64,000 nucleotides of DNA from Spongiibacter sp. IMCC21906 (GTDB taxonomy: Bacteria; Pseudomonadota; Gammaproteobacteria; Pseudomonadales; Spongiibacteraceae): NCBI RefSeq assembly GCF_001010805.1, contig NZ_CP011477.1, positions 2,185,001 through 2,249,000 on the forward strand, written 5' to 3'. Every line of letters begins with the position of its first letter. Position 1 is the stretch's first letter. The notes under the pieces are model-generated. The model searched no databases, was not told where the DNA came from, and saw only the letters and a list, made by a program, of their open reading frames with translations. This document shows positions 9,272-17,614 of the stretch, in pieces. Both the position numbers and the translations under genes were made by a program.

Positions 9272-11608
9272 CTAATTTTTGCATTTGGCTTGCTCTTCGG
9301 GCTGCTCCCAAAAGTAACTTCCCCGCCGCCAAGGCTGCAGCAAAACAATGCCTTGTGGCGCCAACTCAACCGCGATACTGCCCTCTGAGCCAGTATGCCA
9401 ACAGCTTGCGGCGCCGGCACGTCGATAGCGCTCCATCACTGCCGCCGCCGGGTGGCCATAAGCATGCTTATACCCAGAAGAATAAACCACTAGGGACGGT
9501 GACACGGCAGCAATAAATACCTGACTGGAAGAGGTTTTGCTACCGTGGTGAGGCGCAACAATCACTGCACTTTTCAGTTCCTGCTGCCACATTTGACCCA
9601 ATACCGCCTCTTCCAGAGACGAGATATCGCCGGGAATAAGACTGCGGCCACTGCCCTGCCCGACCGACAATACACACGAGGCAGCATTGCCAGTTTTGGA
9701 GGTGCTGGCAGGCGGAGACAGAAAACGAAAATCGACCCCATCCCACTGCCACGACTGTTGTAAATGACAGTGGCTACTGTCAGCACTACTGAAAGGCAGC
9801 GCGGTCTCCGCTGCCTCGCCTCTATAGACCTTAGCCACCGTGATGTGCCTCAATAAAGGCGTCACCGCACCAGCATGATCCCGATCATTGTGACTGATCA
9901 CCAGTGCGTCTATCTCGGTGACGCCAAGTTGCCGAAGTGCCGGTATTACAACCGCATCGGCAGTGTTAAAGCCGCCATCGAAATCAGGCCCCGCATCAAA
10001 CAACAAATGATGATTGCGAGTGCTGATCAACACCGCAAGACCTTGACCGACATCCAACACTCTCAGCACGTAATGGCCAGCAGGCGGAGTGTTAACGGGA
10101 CGCAGAAACAAGACTGACATCAACACCAGTGCCACGCCTTTTCCGGGCAGCCCCCGCCTCAGCAAAATCACCGCGCCGATCAACGCCGCCAATACTGCAA
10201 CCGACGATGTGGCAATGGTGACCGGGGCCACCGTGCGTTGTAATAAGTCCAGGCAAAGAAACAAGCCCTGCAATACATAATCGGCAAGCTGCCAGCCATA
10301 TTCAGCTGCAGTAAATTGGAACACACTTAATACATAACTCAGCAATAACAGCGGTAACACCAACAAGGCAATAATCGGGATTGCAATTAAATTAGCGGGC
10401 ATGGATAACGGGGCAACGGGAAACTGCCACGCCAGCAGCAATGGCAATAAGCCCAGCCCCAACAACCATTGGGCCTCAAAAAGGCCAGCGGAAAAACGAA
10501 GGTAGGAATTCTCTCGTCGGTATGAATAAAAACCCTGAAACCGCCAAAACAGAAAACATACCGCCGCAAAAGACAGGTAAAACCCCGGCTTATGCGCCGC
10601 CAATGGATCAATAATAGCCACCGCCAACAGCGCAAGACTTAAACCATGCCAGGGGGTAATTTTTCTAAGGCTTAACTGCGCCAGACAAATGACTGCAAGC
10701 ATCATCAGGGCCCGCTGGGTCGGCAATGCAAACCCAGCCATAGCACCATAAATCAGAGCGAAGCACATGGCCGTAATTGTCGGCAAGCGAATCGCCACCG
10801 CACTGTTAATACTGATTCCAGCAAATAGTCTGCCGAGTAAATATCCCCAAAAAGCCACCAGCCCGATATGCATACCCGAAATGGCCAATAAATGACTGGT
10901 GCCAGTAGCGCTTAATTGCTGCCAACGCTCAGAAGACATGCTACTGCGATCACCAAAGGTTAACGCCAGCATCACATCGCCGTTTTGATAGTCGCTCAGC
11001 CTCTCTTTTAAGCTGCCGATCTCTAAATCGCGCCACGACAATGTGGAGCCCCCGCCCGATTTTATGTGCTGATTTATTTGCCGAACATATCCCGATGCAG
11101 AATAACCGCTCACAAACAACCAGCGGCCATAATCAAAGGCCCCTTTTGATAGATAGCCTTTTGGACGCTTTAAGCGAACTATGGCATCAACCGTATCGCC
11201 ATTGTTCAGGGCTTGTTCGCCGTAATAATTCAGCCGCAATTTACCGAGATAAGATGGGCAAGGCGTAGCCTCACAATCGAACAAACTGACAACACGGGCA
11301 TCAAAACGGTATGCTGGTCGCCCACCAGCCCGCTGTTGAGGTTGGCTGGTGATGTCGATTTTTACCTGTAGATCCTGCCCTTCTAGATTGTAGGGCAGCA
11401 GATGGAGGAGACGGTATTCGGCATAAAAGCTGGCATAGGTCAATCCCATTAAGGCCGCCAACAACAGGCCAACAAGCTGGCTGCGGCCCCGGATAACGCG
11501 GTACAGTAACAATAGGCAGCAAGCCGCCAAACACAGCGGTAGAGGCAAAGGTCGGGCAAGATATCCGCTGATCAGGATAGCCGCCGCTGTCGTCATCCAT
11601 GACAACAT
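9272..11608 (-). CDS. comEC: ComEC/Rec2 DNA uptake channel
   Basis: ComEC carries single-stranded DNA across the inner membrane during natural transformation. The 778-residue protein has the three expected parts. N-terminal hydrophobic helices are followed by a DUF4131-type extracytoplasmic region. The Competence domain begins at LLAISGMHIGL near residue 237. A C-terminal metallo-beta-lactamase-like domain carries SHNDRDHAG and APHHGSKTSSS. Length is normal and no lesion is visible, so the gene looks functional. Other transformation genes are not in the window. ATG 11608 has an AAGGGA site upstream. Confidence 0.94.
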   Translation of the reverse strand: MLSWMTTAAAILISGYLARPLPLPLCLAACCLLLLYRVIRGRSQLVGLLLAALMGLTYASFYAEYRLLHLLPYNLEGQDLQVKIDITSQPQQRAGGRPAYRFDARVVSLFDCEATPCPSYLGKLRLNYYGEQALNNGDTVDAIVRLKRPKGYLSKGAFDYGRWLFVSGYSASGYVRQINQHIKSGGGSTLSWRDLEIGSLKERLSDYQNGDVMLALTFGDRSSMSSERWQQLSATGTSHLLAISGMHIGLVAFWGYLLGRLFAGISINSAVAIRLPTITAMCFALIYGAMAGFALPTQRALMMLAVICLAQLSLRKITPWHGLSLALLAVAIIDPLAAHKPGFYLSFAAVCFLFWRFQGFYSYRRENSYLRFSAGLFEAQWLLGLGLLPLLLAWQFPVAPLSMPANLIAIPIIALLVLPLLLLSYVLSVFQFTAAEYGWQLADYVLQGLFLCLDLLQRTVAPVTIATSSVAVLAALIGAVILLRRGLPGKGVALVLMSVLFLRPVNTPPAGHYVLRVLDVGQGLAVLISTRNHHLLFDAGPDFDGGFNTADAVVIPALRQLGVTEIDALVISHNDRDHAGAVTPLLRHITVAKVYRGEAAETALPFSSADSSHCHLQQSWQWDGVDFRFLSPPASTSKTGNAASCVLSVGQGSGRSLIPGDISSLEEAVLGQMWQQELKSAVIVAPHHGSKTSSSQVFIAAVSPSLVVYSSGYKHAYGHPAAAVMERYRRAGAASCWHTGSEGSIAVELAPQGIVLLQPWRRGSYFWEQPEEQAKCKN

Positions 11609-11710
11609 GCTGGAGTCCCTTGAAGGATATGTGCATAATAGCGCCGCCTTTTACTGGCGCAGGCAGTTTGCCATTACTTCTCTCACCATGTAGCGAGTAC
11701 CTCAGGGCAC

Positions 11711-12238
11711 ATGGCTCGTAAATTCTTAAAACGCATGTTACCCGCGCCAGAAAAAATGCGCGAGCATCCCTCTCTGCGAGTCTTTGGTAGCCTCCTGCAC
11801 GACCCCAACTTGTGGCATTTAAATCGTCGTTCAGTAACCATGGCGGTTTTTATTGGCCTGTTTGTCGCTTTTATTCCGTTTCCGTCGCAAATGCTGCTGG
11901 CGGGTCTCGCCGCCATTATTTTTAGAGCCAATTTGCCGTTATCGGTTATGTTGGTGTGGATTACCAACCCGGTAACCATTCCCGCCATTTTCTACTTTAC
12001 CTACAAAATTGGCGCACTGGTGCTTGGCATCGACACCCACCCCGTTCAGTTTGAACTGTCCTTTCAGTGGTTTGAAGAAGAATTAGTACAGCTGTGGAAA
12101 CCTTTGCTGCTGGGCTCTGTGGTCACTGGCCTGTTCTTTGGTCTACTGGGCGCCGCTATCGTCCATACCTTGTGGCGGGTGCATGTAATTCATCGTTGGC
12201 GCAAGCGCCGCCAACTTCGCAGTCGGCAGCGGCGTTAA
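11711..12238 (+). CDS. DUF2062 membrane protein
   Basis: This 175-residue protein belongs to the DUF2062 family, of unknown function. Hydrophobic segments are TMAVFIGLFVAFIPFPSQM, LLAGLAAIIF, LPLSVMLVWITNPVTIPAIF and LLGSVVTGLFFGLLGAAIV. The ITNPVT motif is typical of the family. The C-terminus is strongly basic (RWRKRRQLRSRQRR). It is the only plus-strand gene between comEC and lolE, an arrangement also found in Pseudomonas, which supports it as a real conserved gene. The ribosome-binding site is weak. Confidence 0.85.
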   Translation: MARKFLKRMLPAPEKMREHPSLRVFGSLLHDPNLWHLNRRSVTMAVFIGLFVAFIPFPSQMLLAGLAAIIFRANLPLSVMLVWITNPVTIPAIFYFTYKIGALVLGIDTHPVQFELSFQWFEEELVQLWKPLLLGSVVTGLFFGLLGAAIVHTLWRVHVIHRWRKRRQLRSRQRR

Positions 12239-12261
12239 TTATTATTTGAATTTATAAGACC

Positions 12262-13482
12262 TTATCCATGCCGTAAAGCTTCTGCGGGAGGCATTCGTGA
12301 GGCTCGCCAAGCGGGATACAAGGTTGCTACCAAACTCATTACATAGGCTGTGCCACAGACACTGGCAATATCACCCCAACGGAGCGCTGAGGGCAAATAA
12401 TTAATCGGATACACATCGCTTTGTAGCAATTTCATATCCAGCGCATTCTCAATGGCGGCAACAATATCGCCTATCCCCAGCGCTAAAAGCACCCCGAGCA
12501 CGCCCCCCGCCAACGCGCCGACGCCAGCGATCACAGCACCGTACACCAGGAAAATGCGCAAAATATCCCCTTGGCTCGCCCCCTGACTGCGCAAAATAGC
12601 AATGTCAGCTGACTTGTCATTCACCACCATTACCAGGGTTGAGACGACATTGAAGATAGCGACGGCCACCACCGCTAGGAGCATAATCACCACCAGCTTT
12701 CGAGACATTTGAATGGCGTGATACATATTGCCAAACTGCTGACTCCAATCACGGATGATATAATCTTGGCCATGCACCGAGGCCAATTCCCACGCTACCC
12801 GGGGCGCATTAAACACATCATCGATACTGACCCGCAGCGATAAGGTTTGACCGCTGGGCAGCAAACGAGCAGCCGTTTCAAGACTGGATAACAGTAATTG
12901 CTGATCTAGCTCGGTGCCCGTGGCCACCGTCGCTAATACTGGCAGTTTGGCAAAGCGAACATCGTTGCTGTCACTGGATTGAGGGATCCCCAAGCTGATA
13001 TTTTCACCCACCTCCACGCCCAGCTTTTTCGCCAGCGCATCACCTAATACCAGCCCTTCTCTATTGCCTTCTAGCAAGCCCAGGTCGACAAAATCGCCAA
13101 CCCGAGACACCTTGCGCTCGGCAGCAGCATCAATACCCAATAACAATGACGGTTCAACGGCATTGCCTTTTATCAGCATTACGTTGCCTTGTAAAAACGG
13201 CGCTGCAGCCGTCACGCTGGGGTGCTGTTCAACCTCCGCTTTTAAAGTCTGCCAATCCCCCCTGTCTTGCTGCCAAGGTTGAAAGGTAATATGCGGCACC
13301 AACGACAGAATGCGACTGCGCATTTCCTGATCAAAGCCATTCATGACCGACAACACCACAACCAATAGTGCCACGCCTAAAATCAAACCCAGCATCGACA
13401 ACCGGGATAGAAACGACACCAGTTGATTGCCACTGCGATCCATGGAATAACGCAGACCAATTTGCCAGGACAAGCCCCGCAT
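12262..13482 (-). CDS. lolE: Lipoprotein-releasing ABC transporter permease LolE/LolC type
   Basis: This is the second permease of the LolCDE complex, which extracts outer-membrane lipoproteins from the inner membrane and hands them to LolA. The 406-residue protein has the FtsX/LolC architecture. One N-terminal membrane helix (GLILGVALLVVVLSVMNGF) is followed by a large periplasmic domain. Three C-terminal helices begin near VVIMLLAVVAVAIFNVVST. Its start codon overlaps the lolD stop (TAATG). Assignment as LolE rather than LolC rests on gene order lolC-lolD-lolE. Confidence 0.9.
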   Translation of the reverse strand: MRGLSWQIGLRYSMDRSGNQLVSFLSRLSMLGLILGVALLVVVLSVMNGFDQEMRSRILSLVPHITFQPWQQDRGDWQTLKAEVEQHPSVTAAAPFLQGNVMLIKGNAVEPSLLLGIDAAAERKVSRVGDFVDLGLLEGNREGLVLGDALAKKLGVEVGENISLGIPQSSDSNDVRFAKLPVLATVATGTELDQQLLLSSLETAARLLPSGQTLSLRVSIDDVFNAPRVAWELASVHGQDYIIRDWSQQFGNMYHAIQMSRKLVVIMLLAVVAVAIFNVVSTLVMVVNDKSADIAILRSQGASQGDILRIFLVYGAVIAGVGALAGGVLGVLLALGIGDIVAAIENALDMKLLQSDVYPINYLPSALRWGDIASVCGTAYVMSLVATLYPAWRASRMPPAEALRHG

Positions 13483-14192
13483 TAGCTGGCGTCCTCTTCA
13501 CTCAAATGACCATCGCGCAGGTGCAAAATCCTATCCATGCGCCCGGCAAGATCCATGTCGTGGGTGACAATCACCAAGCTAATTGCCAGCTCTCGGTTTA
13601 ATTCTAGCAACAGCTCCTGAACTGACATGGCGGTATCACCATCTAAGTTACCTGTGGGTTCATCCAGCAGCACACAGGACGGCGTATTCACCAGTGCCCG
13701 CGCAATCGCGACCCGTTGACGTTCACCACCCGAAAGTGCAGAGGGCCGATGGCTGAGGCGATGGCCTAAACCAACTCGTTTCAACAGATCCCCTGCTTGT
13801 AGCAGTGCCTGTTTACGAGACATGCCACCAATTAACAGTGGCATTGCCGCGTTTTCGACCGCAGAAAACTCGGCCAGCAAATGATGAAACTGATAGACAA
13901 AGCCCAGCTCTTTATTGCGCAACAGACTGCGGCTGCGATCATCCATCGTCGCCATATTCTGGTTTGCCACCTCCACTCGCCCTTCTGAGGGGGTATCCAA
14001 GCCACCCAGCATATGCAGCAGTGTTGTTTTACCCGCGCCAGAGGGGCCGACAATAGCCAAACGCTCGCCCCGGCAGATTTCCAAATGAATATGATCAAGA
14101 ATCTGGAGTTTTTCCGGGCCTTGTTGATAGTGCTTACACAGCGCCTCGCAACGCAACACTAAAGTGCTAGGGTCAGTAATCATCTCACTCAT
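13482..14192 (-). CDS. lolD: Lipoprotein-releasing ABC transporter ATPase LolD
   Basis: LolD powers lipoprotein release by LolCDE. The 236-residue ATPase shows Walker A GPSGAGKTT, Q-loop YQFHHLLAEFSA, signature LSGGERQRVAIARAL, Walker B CVLLDEPTGNLD and switch histidine VIVTHDMDLA. The YQFHHLL sequence after the Q-loop is typical of LolD and distinguishes it from FtsE or MacB. It overlaps lolC upstream by 8 bp and abuts lolE downstream, consistent with one translationally coupled operon. Confidence 0.95.
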   Translation of the reverse strand: MSEMITDPSTLVLRCEALCKHYQQGPEKLQILDHIHLEICRGERLAIVGPSGAGKTTLLHMLGGLDTPSEGRVEVANQNMATMDDRSRSLLRNKELGFVYQFHHLLAEFSAVENAAMPLLIGGMSRKQALLQAGDLLKRVGLGHRLSHRPSALSGGERQRVAIARALVNTPSCVLLDEPTGNLDGDTAMSVQELLLELNRELAISLVIVTHDMDLAGRMDRILHLRDGHLSEEDAS

Positions 14193-15432
14193 ATCGTAAG
14201 GCCTCAGCCGGTTGCACTTTTGACGCCTGCCATGCCGGGTAAAGCGTCGCTAAAAAGCTTAATGACAAGCCAGCGATGCTCACACCCAGGGCATCTTGCC
14301 AGTGCAACTCTGACGGCAAATGGGTAATAAAATAAACTTGGGGGTCGAAGACCTGGAGGCCAGAAACCTGCTCTAACCACGCCACTATATCGCCAACATT
14401 GGCAGCCACCGGCAAGCCAATGAGCAAGCCTAGCAATACGCCAATACAGCCGCTGGCCATGCCGTACACCATAAACACCTGCAGGATAGTTATCGGGGTC
14501 GCCCCCATGGTTCGCAGCACCGCTATCGCACCACGCTTATCCGACACGGCCATGGTTAAAATAGAAATAATATTGAACGCGGCGATAAGAATAATAAAAA
14601 GTAGCAGCAGCCGAACCATGGTTTTTTCCATTTTGACCGCTTGAAAAAGACTGCCCTGGCTTTGGCTCCAATCCTGACTGCGGCTACCCGCTGGAAAACC
14701 CGCAGCCAATTCTGGCAAACGCAGGGGGGCGGCAAACATATCCGTCAGTTCCAGCCGCAAGCCCTCAACATCATTGCCATACTGATACAACTTTTGAGCA
14801 TCGCCAATATGAATAAACGCCGTGGTGGCATCCAGCTGTGCCCCCGCACTAAACACCCCTAAGACATGGAAATCTCGCTGCCGGGGGAACAATCCCATAA
14901 TCGTGACCGTTACCTTTGGCAAGGTCACCGTAATTTTATCGCCAATACTCACGCCGAGTTGTCGGGCGAGAATATCCCCCATTACGATGCCATAATCACC
15001 GGCCTCAGCAGGCAAACCTCTACCTGCCAGAATACGATCAAACACCGCCGACACATCTTTCTCAAGCTGAGGATCAACACCGTAGAGTGCCACGCCTCGC
15101 AATCCCGCGGGACCGGTGAGCAAGGCTTTGCCCCCGATATAGGGCGCCACGCCAACGACATCGTCTTCTTGAGCCAACGCTGACTGATATTGCTGCCAGT
15201 TCTCGAGTCTGCCCCTTGGACCTTCGATGTAGCCATGGGGCACCACCGACAACACCCTCTCCCGCAGTTCGCCTTCAAAGCCATTCATCACCGAGATAAC
15301 AATAATCAGGGCGCAAACCCCCAAGGTCATCCCCAGCAGTGAAAACCAGGAGATCAGGGAAAAAAAACGGTCGTTACTGGAAGCGCGCCGAAAATAACGA
15401 ATGCCGATGGCAAGGGGAAGAGGTAAAGACAT
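14185..15432 (-). CDS. lolC: Lipoprotein-releasing ABC transporter permease LolC
   Basis: This is the first gene of the lolCDE operon. The 415-residue permease has a cytoplasmic N-terminus, a first membrane helix (LLGMTLGVCALIIVISVMNGF), a periplasmic domain of roughly 200 residues, and C-terminal helices (VRLLLLFIILIAAFNIIS, then two more). It contains the ISWFSLLGMTLG and VMNGFEGELRERVLSVVPH sequences common to LolC/E proteins. LolC normally recruits LolA through a periplasmic hook loop; that loop was not resolved here. The promoter should lie in the 174-bp divergent gap with the DAHP synthase gene. Confidence 0.9.
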   Translation of the reverse strand: MSLPLPLAIGIRYFRRASSNDRFFSLISWFSLLGMTLGVCALIIVISVMNGFEGELRERVLSVVPHGYIEGPRGRLENWQQYQSALAQEDDVVGVAPYIGGKALLTGPAGLRGVALYGVDPQLEKDVSAVFDRILAGRGLPAEAGDYGIVMGDILARQLGVSIGDKITVTLPKVTVTIMGLFPRQRDFHVLGVFSAGAQLDATTAFIHIGDAQKLYQYGNDVEGLRLELTDMFAAPLRLPELAAGFPAGSRSQDWSQSQGSLFQAVKMEKTMVRLLLLFIILIAAFNIISILTMAVSDKRGAIAVLRTMGATPITILQVFMVYGMASGCIGVLLGLLIGLPVAANVGDIVAWLEQVSGLQVFDPQVYFITHLPSELHWQDALGVSIAGLSLSFLATLYPAWQASKVQPAEALRYE

Positions 15433-15479
15433 GATTCTGAGTTTTAGGCATCCGGGTAGTTATTCTGGCACTATACTAT

Positions 15480-15507
15480 CACTGTAAAGATACGCACTGT
15501 AGAGATA
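15480..15507 (+). repeat. Short direct repeat in the lolC/DAHP synthase divergent gap
   Basis: Two 13-bp copies of CACTGTAaAGATA (one mismatch) occur at 15480-15492 and 15495-15507, with a 15-bp period. A TATACT-like hexamer lies just upstream. The placement between two divergent genes would suit an operator, but no known regulator site is recognised. Confidence 0.4.
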
Positions 15508-15606
15508 AGAGTTTGTCGTTATTTATCGATTGCCTGTTTGTTATGACCGCTGACGTTATATCGATAGTAACGTACCTACACCACCGCAAAAACATTAGGG
15601 AATTTT

Positions 15607-16710
15607 ATGTTACTGATACTTCGTCCCGACATTTCCCCCGGCGATGCCGCTTACCAAGAAACCCTTAAATATCTGGACGCATTGCCAAACGTAGAAGTGC
15701 GCCAACATGAGGTTCAGGGCCAACTCCAGGCGTTAACTGAAATCTATCTATTAGGCGACACACTGGCACTGGACAAAGACGACATCGAAAGCCTGCCGGC
15801 GGTTGAACGCGTTATCCGTATCTCAGAAGAATATCGCATTCTTGGCCGCCACAGCGATCAGGAACGCGTTACCGGCTTTCAATATCAGGGGCTTAATTTT
15901 GACCAAAAAACCTTGCACGTTTTTGCCGGCCTGTGCGCCGTCGACAATAAAAAACATGTAGAGGAAATGATGCGTGCCCTGCAAGCCAACGGCCAGCAAA
16001 CCACTCGTATGGGGGCTTATAAGCCCCGCACCAACCCCTACGCGTTTCAGGGCCACGGTAAAGAATGTCTTCCATGGGTATTTGAGCTTGCGGGCAAATA
16101 CGGCATTAAAGTCATCGCCATGGAAGTCACCAAAGAACAACATGTCGACGAAATTAACGAAGCCCTGGATGCCACCGGCAATCCCTGTGGCGTCATTCTG
16201 CAAATTGGGACCCGTAACACCCAAAACTTTGAGCTATTGAAAACCATTGGCAAGCAGCAACGCCACCCAGCCCTGTTAAAACGCGGCTTTGGCATTACCC
16301 TGAACGAATCCCTGAACGCCGCAGAATATCTAGCCAGTGAAGGTAACTCTCAAGTCATCTTCTGCCTGCGCGGCATGAAAAGCGACTTCGGCGCGCCCCA
16401 TCGTAACTTAGTGGACTTTGCCCAAGTTCCCACCATTAAACGCCTAACCCGGATGCCAGTTTGTATCGACCCCTCCCACTCAGTCGGCAGCCGCGAACGC
16501 GCCCCCGATGGCGTGCTTGAACTCTGTCACGCCACGTCACAGGGCATTGCTGCCGGGGCTAATATGGTATTGGTAGATTTTCATCCTGCGCCGGAGAAAG
16601 CATTGGTAGATGGCCCTCAAGCCATGCTGATGAGTGAACTGGAGCCTTTTCTCAAAGATGTTGAGATTGCCCGAGAAGCGTATTTAAAACGCTGCGCAGT
16701 GTGGCAGTAA
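15607..16710 (+). CDS. 3-deoxy-7-phosphoheptulonate synthase (type I-beta-like)
   Basis: The protein resembles the type I-beta DAHP synthases, which condense PEP and erythrose 4-phosphate in the first step of the shikimate pathway. The 367 residues comprise an N-terminal ferredoxin-like regulatory segment (residues about 1-95) and a TIM barrel. Barrel motifs are KPRTNPYAFQGHG (substrate binding), QIGTRNTQNFELL and DPSHSVGSRER. Counterparts of the Thermotoga metal ligands are Cys110, His291, Asp324 (usually Glu) and Asp335. The usual AGPCSVE reads AGLCAVDN here, so it is a divergent member, possibly a specialised paralogue. It is transcribed alone, with a short hairpin at its stop codon. Confidence 0.85.
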   Translation: MLLILRPDISPGDAAYQETLKYLDALPNVEVRQHEVQGQLQALTEIYLLGDTLALDKDDIESLPAVERVIRISEEYRILGRHSDQERVTGFQYQGLNFDQKTLHVFAGLCAVDNKKHVEEMMRALQANGQQTTRMGAYKPRTNPYAFQGHGKECLPWVFELAGKYGIKVIAMEVTKEQHVDEINEALDATGNPCGVILQIGTRNTQNFELLKTIGKQQRHPALLKRGFGITLNESLNAAEYLASEGNSQVIFCLRGMKSDFGAPHRNLVDFAQVPTIKRLTRMPVCIDPSHSVGSRERAPDGVLELCHATSQGIAAGANMVLVDFHPAPEKALVDGPQAMLMSELEPFLKDVEIAREAYLKRCAVWQ

Positions 16711-16726
16711 GGCGCGTTGCGCCTTA
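16708..16726 (+). terminator. Hairpin at the end of the DAHP synthase gene
   Basis: An 8-bp perfect stem (TAAGGCGC/GCGCCTTA, 3-nt loop) includes the stop codon. There is no T-tract after it, so intrinsic termination is uncertain. Confidence 0.4.
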
Positions 16727-16829
16727 GCAAACTAAGCGAGATTAGCTAATGCCTGATTTCTTCAGGTGGGAGCTTGTGTCTTATTCTCGGTCGTTGGCTT
16801 TTTTATTTGTGTTGTGGGTAGAGATAGCT

Positions 16830-17252
16830 GGTTTCGCCCAGCTGGGCGAGTAACGTTTCTTTGAATGGCCAAAGAAACGTTAGCAAAAGAAAGGCCACCC
16901 CATTTCGCGGTCTGCGGCGATAAAGCTGCCATAGATTCCCTGCGCGCCTCCGTTATCACGGCGCGGAAAAAACGTGCCTGCGGCTCAAACCGTTTTCCGC
17001 TTATACCCGCGATAACTTGCGGTGCTCGGCAGCTTCATAAGGAGACGAGCCCCCCTTTGAACTCGGCGAGCATCACAGAAACACTGTGGGAGTTTTTTAG
17101 CGAGGACTGCTTGAGCCGCAGGCGAGTTCCACAGCGATCCCATTGTGTTTTGAGAAGCACAGTGAAGCCGTAGGCCGAGTGATCGGGGTGTGCTTTTCTT
17201 ACTTACTTCTTTTTCACATAAAAAGAAGTAAGTCGCCCACTTGGGCGAAACC
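16830..17252. mobile_element. 423-bp palindrome-bounded non-coding repeat element
   Basis: The segment is bounded by 11-bp terminal inverted repeats, GGTTTCGCCCA at 16830-16840 and TGGGCGAAACC at 17242-17252. Just inside each end lies a palindrome: TCGCCCAGCTGGGCGA at 16834-16849, and a 7-bp-armed version at 17233-17248. Each is followed inward by a 13-bp perfect hairpin (16851-16882 and 17202-17232). A further 13-bp inverted repeat joins 16976-16988 with 17111-17123. No convincing gene is inside. Similar TTCGCCC-bounded intergenic sequences are common and multi-copy in many proteobacteria, from memory. This may be a non-autonomous mobile or REP-like unit. It occupies most of the 660-bp gene-free stretch between the DAHP synthase and nqrM. 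Confidence 0.65.
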
Positions 17253-17295
17253 CCGCTAATAACTCATACGTCGCGATTAAAACAAAACGTCAAAA

Positions 17296-17321
17296 ATACA
17301 AAAACCCGGCATTGCCGGGTT
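17296..17321 (-). terminator. Rho-independent terminator of the nqr operon
   Basis: The perfect 8-bp stem AACCCGGC/GCCGGGTT with an ATT loop (17303-17321) is followed on the minus strand by TTTTTGTATTTTT. It lies about 50 bp after the nqrM stop codon and is the natural end of the nqrA-to-nqrM transcript. Confidence 0.85.
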
Positions 17322-17370
17322 CAAAGCCTGTAATTAGCTTAATCAGCGGCATGCCAAGCACGCCAAAAAC

Positions 17371-17613
17371 TTACTTACTCGCGTCGTAAAACGACGCTCC
17401 CCCCTGTTTGGCAGAAACAGCGGCATCGCTACTCTGCTCTTCACACTTGTTGGGATCATTACCACAAAGATCACACACATACTCAGGGTCGGCCAACGCC
17501 GCGCCGACGCCCCCACAGGAACCGGCAATGGGTTTGCGCCCCATGAGGACACCAATGGACATCGCGCCCACCACCAGCATCATAAAAATCATTGCCGCAA
17601 TTATGGTAGCCAT
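17371..17613 (-). CDS. nqrM: Na+-NQR maturation factor NqrM
   Basis: NqrM (DUF539) is needed to deliver iron for the Fe site between NqrD and NqrE. The 80-residue product has one N-terminal membrane helix (FMMLVVGAMSIGVLMGR). A cysteine-rich segment follows (SCGG, then YVCDLCGNDPNKCEE) whose four cysteines match the family. Length and position directly after apbE are also typical. It starts 1 bp after the apbE stop codon and is the last gene of the operon, before a strong terminator. Confidence 0.92.
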   Translation of the reverse strand: MATIIAAMIFMMLVVGAMSIGVLMGRKPIAGSCGGVGAALADPEYVCDLCGNDPNKCEEQSSDAAVSAKQGGASFYDASK

Positions 17614-17614
17614 A

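Noticed and set aside
16865-17173. Open frame inside the 423-bp intergenic element
   Set aside because: It crosses several inverted repeats, has no ribosome-binding site and no recognisable protein features, and element symmetry explains the sequence better.
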